Below, one piece after another: positions 1 to 5,009 of a stretch of DNA of 20,232 bases. The stretch covers positions 1 through 20,232 of IMG/VR virus record IMGVR_UViG_3300048912_000075, one strand, 5' to 3'. The stretch's first letter is position 1. Every line of letters begins with the position of its first letter. Origin of the DNA: a virus. A program made the translations under genes and the position numbers. Under the pieces are notes generated by a model that had not been told where the DNA came from, did no database searches, and saw only the letters and a program-made list of their open reading frames with translations.

Positions 1-2
1 AC

Positions 3-1823
3 CGCAATGACTCAATCGCGCGCTGGTCAGCTGGGGTGACCTGGGGTGAGCTGCTGGGGCCCGATGGGTGGACAGAGCTGGGCAGGGTGGACAGCTGTGG
101 CTGCCCGGTGTTCACCAAGCCCGGTGGTGGCAATAGCAACGATCGATCAGCCACCGGCCATGAGGCCAGCTGTGCCGTGCCGTTCTTGAACATCGAGGGC
201 CATGGGCCCCTGCACCTGTGGACCACTGAGCCCCCGGCACCGTTGGATCTGTGGATCTCAGTGCACGGCCAGACGCTCACCAAGCTGCAGTACCTGGCCG
301 TTACCCGGTTCGATGGTGACACTGATCTGGCGCTGGGCTACCTGGGCTTGGCCGGGCCCGGCTTGACCCCATCCGGCTGGGTGGAAAGCCTGCCACCGGC
401 TGAGATCCCACGTGATCCCAGGGATGACATGGGATCTGGGATGACAGCGACCGATCAACCAAGCCCAGAGCCAGATCTGGTGCCGGATATGTCTGATCCC
501 AATGATCAACTTGAGCCTGATGTCAGAAAGCCCCTGACCAGCGAAAACGTCTCATCCCATGATCCCAGCCCCCTAGTAACCGGGGATCTGGGATCAGACA
601 GCCACCGTGACCCTTTCTGGCGCGCCGATGAGACGGCTGAGATCCGGGAGTTGATCAAGCAAGCTGCCAAGCGTCAAGAGGTTGAGGCCAGGGCCAGGGA
701 GCTACGTGAGTACCGGATCTCAGGTGGCACTCTGCGGATGCGGATCAAGGCAGCCAGCTCGATCATGACGACGGCTGTAGAGGCCTCTGTGGCTCATCGC
801 GCCGATGGGGTGGCCATCCTGTACCGGGGCCGGGTAAACACCATCTGGGGGCCATCTGAGAGCGCTAAAAGCTGGTTCTCACTGTGCTGTGCCATCGACA
901 CACTGAGCCGGGGTGGCTCTGTCCTGATCATCGACACTGAGGATGATGAGTCTGGCTTTGACAGCCGGATGACTGCCATTGGCTGGCCTAAGCACCCAAG
1001 GGCCAGCTACGTACAGCTGATGATGGCCCCTACCTCGATCGAGCGTGATGAGCTACTGGCAGCTGCCAAGGCAGCTGATCTGGTGGTGGTCGATTCGCTT
1101 GATGGGTTGCTGGCCATCCTGGCTTTGGAGAGCAACAACGCCACGGCTGTCCGTACAGCTGGGGCCATGCTCAAGCAATGGGCCCAGGCTGGCAACGCTG
1201 CAGTGTTGGTGGTGGACCACAGCACTGAGAAAGTTACTGAGGGCAAACCGGCAACGGCCATGGGCAGCTCAGCCAAGAAACAACTGATTGATGGCGTGAT
1301 GCTCAGGGCCGATCGTGAGACTGAGTGGAAGCCCCAAGCCCTCTGCACAACGATGATCATGCTGGGCAAGGATCGACACGGACAGGTCAAGCAATGGGCT
1401 GAGTATAAGAGTGATGCACCTGGGGAGCGTGCCTTTGGCCGGTTGGCCAGGCTGCAGATGGTCAGCTCAAGCCCTGACACACCAAGCGTTCTCAGTCTGC
1501 TCAGGCCACCCAGCTATACCGATATGCCTGAGACTCTCATCCGGGCAACCAAAGATGAGATCAAGGCCATTGAGGGCCAGCTACTCACAGCCCTGATCGA
1601 TGCCAAGGGCAAGCTACTCAGCCGTACCGATCTGCTGGCCGTGGCTGGGGATAAGAACGATCGAAAGGGCTACAGCCAGATACTCGATGCCCTGGCAGAA
1701 CGCAACCCACCAGAGGGCTTGCTGGGGGGCATCAAGGTGCACATCAGCAAGCACGGCCAAGAGACTCGATACCACTACAGCTGGGAGAGTCCAGACACCA
1801 AGGGAGACAGCACAGATGACTAG
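3..1823 (+). CDS. Primase/helicase-type replication protein, 5' partial (RepA-like AAA_25 ATPase)
   Basis: The frame is open to the left edge, and the residues before the GTG at 36 (NDSIARWSAG) fit the family, so the gene starts upstream, probably with a primase-polymerase domain not seen here. Residues below count from that GTG. Residues 1-115 resemble the small domain found after the primase domain in actinophage proteins (CGCPVFTKPGG, SATGHEASC, PLHLWT). Residues about 123-188 are a polar, Pro/Asp-rich linker encoded by repeated DNA. Residues about 255-480 form a RecA/RepA-like ATPase: P-loop GPSESAKSW (about 271), IIDTEDD (about 298), Walker B DLVVVDS (about 348) and VVDHS (about 393). 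The usual P-loop Gly before Lys is Ala. The likely role is ATP-driven unwinding or priming at the phage origin. Family is confident; exact enzymology is inferred. Confidence 0.85.
   Translation, partial: RNDSIARWSAGVTWGELLGPDGWTELGRVDSCGCPVFTKPGGGNSNDRSATGHEASCAVPFLNIEGHGPLHLWTTEPPAPLDLWISVHGQTLTKLQYLAVTRFDGDTDLALGYLGLAGPGLTPSGWVESLPPAEIPRDPRDDMGSGMTATDQPSPEPDLVPDMSDPNDQLEPDVRKPLTSENVSSHDPSPLVTGDLGSDSHRDPFWRADETAEIRELIKQAAKRQEVEARARELREYRISGGTLRMRIKAASSIMTTAVEASVAHRADGVAILYRGRVNTIWGPSESAKSWFSLCCAIDTLSRGGSVLIIDTEDDESGFDSRMTAIGWPKHPRASYVQLMMAPTSIERDELLAAAKAADLVVVDSLDGLLAILALESNNATAVRTAGAMLKQWAQAGNAAVLVVDHSTEKVTEGKPATAMGSSAKKQLIDGVMLRADRETEWKPQALCTTMIMLGKDRHGQVKQWAEYKSDAPGERAFGRLARLQMVSSSPDTPSVLSLLRPPSYTDMPETLIRATKDEIKAIEGQLLTALIDAKGKLLSRTDLLAVAGDKNDRKGYSQILDALAERNPPEGLLGGIKVHISKHGQETRYHYSWESPDTKGDSTDD
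402..600. repeat. GATCCCA repeat block inside the primase linker
   Basis: Two elements here recur in the non-coding region before the portal gene. Element 1 (405-444) matches 7212-7251 at 35 of 40 positions by hand. Element 2 (534-599) matches 7133-7197 over about 65 bases with several differences, and both keep an inverted repeat of ATCCCA/GATCCC type around an 18-20 base loop. The block encodes residues about 123-188 of the primase-like protein without breaking the frame. Confidence 0.75.
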
Positions 1824-2136
1824 GACAACTACGGCAACGGTTGAGAGTCTGCAGGCCTCAGTAAGAGTGCTCATGGTGGGCAATCGGCAAGTGACAGCAT
1901 CGATGGCCAAACAACTCGATGAGGTTGAGCCACATCAACTAATCCCAATGGGCCGGGTAGTGCTGGGTGCGAGAGATCCCCAGTGGCCTGAGATCACAGT
2001 TGTTGGCGCACACCGGGTAACCAGTGAGCTGGTGCGCTGCACTGTGGTTGGTGAAAGCTGGTTTGGCAGGGCTGCTGATCCTGATTGGGACTGGGCTGAG
2101 GCTCAGCCTTTGCTCATCCTGGGGGGCTTGCGATGA
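1816..2136 (+). CDS. Small phage protein of unknown function
   Basis: This 106-residue frame starts at an ATG overlapping the last 8 bases of the primase gene and ends in a 4-base overlap with the nuclease gene, so translation is probably coupled. It begins MTRTTTATVESLQ and contains QVTASMAKQLDEVEP and GRVVLGARDPQWPEITVVGAH. It looks like a small mixed alpha/beta protein with an acidic, Trp-containing tail. I see no catalytic motif, membrane segment or Cys cluster. Small proteins of this kind sit between primase and resolvase genes in related phages, which suggests an accessory replication role (inference). The same frame is open upstream to 1600, but that part lies inside the primase gene. 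Confidence 0.7.
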   Translation: MTRTTTATVESLQASVRVLMVGNRQVTASMAKQLDEVEPHQLIPMGRVVLGARDPQWPEITVVGAHRVTSELVRCTVVGESWFGRAADPDWDWAEAQPLLILGGLR

Positions 2137-2456
2137 CTAACGCGCTGGCCAAGGGCACGCGCTGGCGCAAGGCCGTACAGGATTGGTTCACCGGCATCGG
2201 CTATGAGTGCGTGGCCAAGGCATGGATGCAACCTGGGGATGACATCACAGCTGTGAGAGGGATGTTGGCTCTCAGCGTTGAGTGCAAGGATCATCGAGCG
2301 CTGGCCATCGGCACGTGGGTGGACCAGGCAGAGCGCCAGTGCCCAGAGGGTCAGATCCCGATTGTGGTGGCACATCGACTGGGGCACAGCAGAGCAGAGG
2401 ATGCCTTTGTGATCATGTCTGCTCACACCTTTGGTGACCTGTTGGAATCACTGTGA
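2133..2456 (+). CDS. PD-(D/E)XK nuclease, Holliday-junction-resolvase-like
   Basis: This 107-residue protein begins with a basic helix (TRWRKAVQDWF). The expected nuclease core follows: Asp37 in QPGDDI, then a strand LALSVECK giving the E50-C-K52 signature of the PD-(D/E)XK fold, then WVDQAERQ. Length and motif order match the short Hjc-like resolvases of actinophages. The inferred role is metal-dependent cutting of branched replication or recombination intermediates before packaging. The ATG overlaps the upstream stop by 4 bases, and the downstream GTG overlaps this stop by 4, so it sits in a tightly coupled replication operon. The fold is well supported. Junction specificity rather than general nuclease activity is inferred. 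Confidence 0.8.
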   Translation: MTNALAKGTRWRKAVQDWFTGIGYECVAKAWMQPGDDITAVRGMLALSVECKDHRALAIGTWVDQAERQCPEGQIPIVVAHRLGHSRAEDAFVIMSAHTFGDLLESL

Positions 2457-2608
2457 TCAATCGACTCTGCTACTGGCTCAGGGCACGTCGGTGCACGTGC
2501 CGGGGGTATCCCAAGCGCTTTGCCGGTTGCACGGTGCAGATCGGTGGCATGGTTCACCAGATCGATGGGCCCTGCTACCTCTGTGACACATACGGCCAGC
2601 CGCTATGA
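2453..2608 (+). CDS. Tiny Cys-rich protein, possible zinc binder
   Basis: This 51-residue frame starts at a GTG overlapping the nuclease stop (GTGA), the spacing seen throughout this operon. The sequence begins MINRLCYWLRARRCTCRGYP and later carries GPCYLCDTYG. The pairs CTC and CYLC could make a small zinc-binding site, and the N-terminal half is strongly basic, suggesting contact with nucleic acid. No family is recognised. Support is the coupled start and the Cys pairs. The stop codon overlaps the start of a dispersed repeat at 2607. Confidence 0.5.
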   Translation: MINRLCYWLRARRCTCRGYPKRFAGCTVQIGGMVHQIDGPCYLCDTYGQPL

Positions 2609-2675
2609 AACCCGTTGCGCGACATACGATGTGGGGCGGCCGGCCGTTACACACAGTAACGGGCGCAACAGGTTT
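2607..2675. repeat. Dispersed boundary repeat, copy 1
   Basis: The 69-base element starts at the stop codon of the preceding gene. Outer arms 2608-2620 and 2663-2675 form a 13-bp inverted repeat with one mismatch. Inside are ACAT/ATGT, the palindrome GGCCGGCC, and a 7-bp hairpin (CCGTTAC 2644-2650, GTAACGG 2656-2662, loop ACACA). It shares an exact 20-base block (2648-2667) with copy 3 at 16495-16514. As RNA it could fold into a branched structure. Confidence 0.7.
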
Positions 2676-2685
2676 GGGACCGTAG

Positions 2686-2832
2686 ATGACTGAGGGGGGC
2701 CCAACCGGTGGCTTGCTGGTGGCCATTGCCATCTGGGTATGGCGTCATCGCAGACCATGGCACGGCAAGCACAGCAGAGGCTTTCATCGCAAACGTGGGA
2801 AGCATGAGGATGATCGGGATGAGAGTGCTTGA
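2686..2832 (+). CDS. Possible small membrane protein
   Basis: This 48-residue frame begins MTEGGPTGGLLVAIAIWVWR and ends in a very basic then acidic tail (HRKRGKHEDDRDESA). Residues about 8-19 are hydrophobic enough for one short membrane segment, followed by positive charges that would stay inside. It overlaps the methyltransferase start by 14 bases. The ribosome site is weak and no family is recognised. It could be a small holin-like or membrane accessory protein, or a chance frame. Confidence 0.35.
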   Translation: MTEGGPTGGLLVAIAIWVWRHRRPWHGKHSRGFHRKRGKHEDDRDESA

Positions 2833-3454
2833 TCTCTACTGTGGCGCTGGTGGCGCTGGCCATGGCTACTGGCTGGCCGGGCACTCAGTGCTGGGGGTGG
2901 ATCTCTGGCCACAGCCTGAGTACCCACATCCGATGATCGAGGCAGACGCGCTGAGCTTTCTCAAGCTGGGTTACCTGGGATCGTTCGATGTGATCCATGC
3001 CAGCCCACCGTGTCTGGCCAGCACAGCCCTCAACAAAGGCACCAACGGCAGAGCCAGGATCGATCTCATTGCCAAGACACGCGCTGCACTGCAGCGCACT
3101 GGGCTGCCCTACGTCATCGAGGGAGTGAGGCTGGCCAAGCTGAGGCCTGATCTGATCCTGTGTGGGGAGATGTTCAAGCTGGGGGTACTGCGGCACCGGC
3201 ACTTTGAGCTGGGTGGTGGGCTCTCGATTCCCCAGCTCGATCACGTACCGCACCGGGGCCGGGTACGCGGGTACCGGCACGGCCAGTGGATCGAGGGCCC
3301 GTATCTGCAGGGCTATGGCCAAGGTGGGGGCAAGCCCAGCGTGACTGAGCTGGGTGAGGCCATGGGCATTGACTGGATCACTGATCCAGTGGCACTCAAC
3401 CAAGCAATCCCACCGGACTACACCAGATGGATTGGCGAATCATGGACGATCTAG
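2819..3454 (+). CDS. DNA cytosine-5 methyltransferase (Dcm-like)
   Basis: This 211-residue protein begins MRVLDLYCGAGGAGHGYWLA, the AdoMet-binding motif I of C5-cytosine methyltransferases. The Pro-Cys catalytic motif IV follows at about residues 61-65 (ASPPC), and LRHRHFEL matches motif VIII. It would transfer methyl groups from AdoMet to cytosines in phage DNA, probably to protect it or to mark it for packaging. The usual ENV of motif VI reads EGV here (about residue 100). The protein is short and has little room for a separate target-recognition domain. I chose ATG 2819 because GAGGA lies 8 bases upstream; ATG 2804 is an in-frame alternative. The next gene starts within its last 13 bases. 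Confidence 0.82.
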   Translation: MRVLDLYCGAGGAGHGYWLAGHSVLGVDLWPQPEYPHPMIEADALSFLKLGYLGSFDVIHASPPCLASTALNKGTNGRARIDLIAKTRAALQRTGLPYVIEGVRLAKLRPDLILCGEMFKLGVLRHRHFELGGGLSIPQLDHVPHRGRVRGYRHGQWIEGPYLQGYGQGGGKPSVTELGEAMGIDWITDPVALNQAIPPDYTRWIGESWTI

Positions 3455-3636
3455 AGCGTGAGCTATCGATCTTGCTCAACCGGCATCATGCCGAAAAGCC
3501 AAGCAACACACCGGATTACACCCTGGCCCATTACATGATTGGCTGCCTCGATGCGTTCACTGAGGCAACCGTCAAGCGTGATCAGTGGTACCTGGGTGCC
3601 GGGCATGTCCACCACATTGGAGAGAGCCCGGTATGA
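3442..3636 (+). CDS. Conserved small actinophage protein of unknown function
   Basis: This 64-residue protein starts MDDLERELSILLNRHHAEK and continues SNTPDYTLAHYMIGCLDAF, ending near QWYLGAG. The pattern 'ELSxLLNRH...E..SNTPDxxLAxxxxxCLxAF' is one I recognise from many actinobacterial phages, where it lies close to terminase genes. Its function is not known to me. It is probably helical. ATG 3427 is an alternative start, but the family alignment begins at the second Met. It overlaps the methyltransferase end and shares 4 bases (ATGA) with the next gene. Confidence 0.75.
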   Translation: MDDLERELSILLNRHHAEKPSNTPDYTLAHYMIGCLDAFTEATVKRDQWYLGAGHVHHIGESPV

Positions 3637-3857
3637 CAGACCAGGATGTGGCAGAGGCCATCTCAAGCGATGCCAAGATCAGGATTGCTGCCGTTAACAC
3701 TGTGATGCAACACCTCTCGATGTTCCCCAGCTCGATGGCTGCAGAGGATCTGTGGGAAAACAACCCAGAGCTGACAGAGATCGAGGCTGAGGCAGCTGGG
3801 GAGTTGGCTGATCTCATAGCCATCTCGATCTCTGCAGGGATCGGGGCCATGCCGTGA
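3633..3857 (+). CDS. Hypothetical acidic helical protein
   Basis: This 74-residue protein starts MTDQDVAEAISSDAKIRIAA at an ATG overlapping the previous stop. It is acidic and helix-rich (AEDLWENNPELTEIEAEAAGELADLIA). I see no Cys, no catalytic motif and no strong membrane segment, although the C-terminal ADLIAISISAGIGAMP is mildly hydrophobic. Coupled overlaps on both sides support translation. Function is unknown. Confidence 0.65.
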   Translation: MTDQDVAEAISSDAKIRIAAVNTVMQHLSMFPSSMAAEDLWENNPELTEIEAEAAGELADLIAISISAGIGAMP

Positions 3858-4057
3858 CGTGCTCAGTCTGTGGATCGGTCACCACCCAGATCTGTACCGA
3901 TCCGACGTGCTACACCAATAGCCCAGCTCACCACCCAGCTGATCGGTTCAAGGTGGTGGATGCCATCACCCAGGCAGCCATCAAGCTGGGGTGGCTGCCC
4001 ATCTGGGCTGAGTCCGGTGAGCAATTGGTAACCCTGACAGTGAGGCCAAGGACATGA
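3854..4057 (+). CDS. Hypothetical protein with N-terminal Cys cluster
   Basis: This 67-residue protein starts at a GTG overlapping the previous stop. Its N-terminus, MTCSVCGSVTTQICTDPTCY, holds four Cys in two pairs (CxxC and CxxxxC), which would suit one zinc ion. The rest (FKVVDAITQAAIKLGWLPIW) looks like a helix then a strand. It may bind nucleic acid or protein, but no family is recognised. It shares 4 bases with the collagen-like gene that follows. Confidence 0.6.
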   Translation: MTCSVCGSVTTQICTDPTCYTNSPAHHPADRFKVVDAITQAAIKLGWLPIWAESGEQLVTLTVRPRT

Positions 4058-4431
4058 GCTATGACGATGATCAGACAGTCAAGCTCAGGGTGAGAGCCCT
4101 TGAGCTGACAGCACCCATAGCTGGGCCCCAAGGCCCAGCTGGGCCAGCTGGCCCCAAGGGTGACACCGGGGCCCAGGGCCCGGCCGGTACACCGGCACCG
4201 GCCATGTTCAAGCAAGCCGGGGGTTACTCAACCAATGGCACTGGTGACATCTCGATTGCCACAACCGGTGTGGCCCCATCCGTGGTGGTGTCCATGATCG
4301 AGGCCAGTGGTGCCTACTTCACCACCAGGATCTCAGGTGCCCCAGCTGGCAATGCGTGGATCAGGGTGTGGCAAGCCGGTGGCCAGCCACTACCTAACGC
4401 TTTCATCTTGATGTCAATCGTGGCGTGGTGA
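4054..4431 (+). CDS. Collagen-like protein with a tail-tip-type C-terminal domain
   Basis: This 125-residue protein has three parts. Residues 1-23 form a short head. Residues about 24-46 are collagen-type Gly-X-Y triplets (GPQGPAGPAGPKGDTGAQGP), which usually drive trimer formation. Residues about 50-125 form a beta-rich domain with GGYSTNG, GAPAGNAWIRVW and PNAFILMSIVAW. The same motifs occur in the tail-region gene at 18458-18832 (GGYTTNQ, SAPAGNVWFQF, PNVFAIIDWIAMGY), so the two are paralogous. A trimeric surface or receptor-binding role is therefore likely, although the gene lies among early-region genes. The start overlaps the previous stop (ATGA). Confidence 0.75.
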   Translation: MSYDDDQTVKLRVRALELTAPIAGPQGPAGPAGPKGDTGAQGPAGTPAPAMFKQAGGYSTNGTGDISIATTGVAPSVVVSMIEASGAYFTTRISGAPAGNAWIRVWQAGGQPLPNAFILMSIVAW

Positions 4432-4433
4432 GA

Positions 4434-4649
4434 ATGAGCCTGAGTCATTGGGCTTTCGCCCTGGGTGGATTCATGTTGGGTGCAGCGCTGGTGCTGTGGT
4501 GGTGGTACTGGGCAGACGGCAGGAGGGATGAGGATGAGTATCGAGGCAGAGCAGATGTACCGGGAGTGGATCAGGCTCAATGGTCCACTGACCCCGATGA
4601 CGGTGGTGGACCTGATCAGCTGGGTGATTACTCAGGCCAGACGTCATGA
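4434..4649 (+). CDS. Small single-span membrane protein
   Basis: The frame encodes 71 residues beginning MSLSHWAFALGGFMLGAALV, which continues into LWWWYWADGRRDED: one membrane helix then charged residues. The C-terminal half is Asp/Gly/Pro-rich. It starts 2 bases after the collagen-like gene; GTG 4425 is an in-frame alternative. The last 116 bases overlap the next gene in another frame. A single-span holin-type or membrane accessory role is possible, but no holin family is recognised. Confidence 0.5.
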   Translation: MSLSHWAFALGGFMLGAALVLWWWYWADGRRDEDEYRGRADVPGVDQAQWSTDPDDGGGPDQLGDYSGQTS

Positions 4650-4758
4650 GGCTGAGGGCCACCGGCACATCACCATCACGGACAGGGACGATCTGACCCA
4701 GCTGGGGTATGAGCTGCACCAGGATGGCGGGTACCACAGACGCGCTGAGAGTCCCTGA
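4534..4758 (+). CDS. Hypothetical helical protein
   Basis: This 74-residue protein begins MSIEAEQMYREWIRLNGPLT and continues PMTVVDLISWVITQARRHEAEG, then ITDRDDLTQLGYEL. It starts 7 bases after a strong Shine-Dalgarno AGGAGG (4521-4526), one of the best in the window; ATG 4528 is an alternative. It is probably a small helical protein with no clear catalytic motif. It overlaps the preceding membrane-protein gene by 116 bases in another frame, and the strong ribosome site favours it as real. A GC-rich hairpin follows 9 bases after its stop. Confidence 0.6.
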   Translation: MSIEAEQMYREWIRLNGPLTPMTVVDLISWVITQARRHEAEGHRHITITDRDDLTQLGYELHQDGGYHRRAESP

Positions 4759-4767
4759 GATCGATTG

Positions 4768-4787
4768 GCCGGGGGATAGCCCCCGGC
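4768..4787. terminator. GC-rich hairpin, likely terminator or module boundary
   Basis: Arms GCCGGGGG (4768-4775) and CCCCCGGC (4780-4787) pair perfectly over 8 bp around the loop ATAG. It lies just after a stop codon and before the HNH-terminase module. There is no T-run, so it resembles the U-tail-free terminators proposed for GC-rich actinobacteria. Activity is inferred. Confidence 0.5.
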
Positions 4788-4823
4788 TGATCGTTGCCCT
4801 ACGGCCCAGCTGAGTGCCACCCT

Positions 4824-5009
4824 GTGGCTGTGGGAAACAAGCCGGGGGTAGTTGTAACCAGGGTGGTGGCCAGAATAGGTGGGCCCTGCTTGGGATACCG
4901 GGCACGGTGCGTGGCCTGCCGTTGGTGCTCAGCTCGATACCAATCACCGGATCAAGCCAGAGCTGTGGGCAGAGAGCACAGGGGCACCCATGCCACCCAG
5001 ATCCCGTAG
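4824..5009 (+). CDS. Small zinc-finger-like protein
   Basis: This 61-residue frame has Cys22, Cys29, Cys32 and Cys35 (GPCLGYRARCVACRWCSARY) and then His52 and His56 (REHRGTH), a plausible zinc-ribbon or finger layout. The spacing and basic residues suggest DNA or RNA binding. It ends 20 bases inside the HNH-terminase gene. The start is uncertain: the frame opens at 4791, TTG 4794 and GTG 4830 are alternatives, and no convincing ribosome site is seen. No named family is recognised. Confidence 0.45.
   Translation: MAVGNKPGVVVTRVVARIGGPCLGYRARCVACRWCSARYQSPDQARAVGREHRGTHATQIP

Noticed and set aside
2607-2675. Boundary repeat as an integron attC site
   Set aside because: The outer arms read GTTGCGC...GCGCAAC, the reverse order to the attC core sites (RYYYAAC...GTTRRRY), and no integron integrase or cassette array is present.
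4724-4813. 29-codon frame starting MAGTTDALRVPEIDWPGDSP
   Set aside because: Too short, runs through the 4768-4787 hairpin, and no ribosome site or family pattern.
4879-4989. Upstream extension of the HNH-terminase gene to the first in-frame start
   Set aside because: The added residues are low-complexity without HNH similarity and overlap the Cys/His gene in another frame; ATG 4990 immediately precedes the HNH domain.
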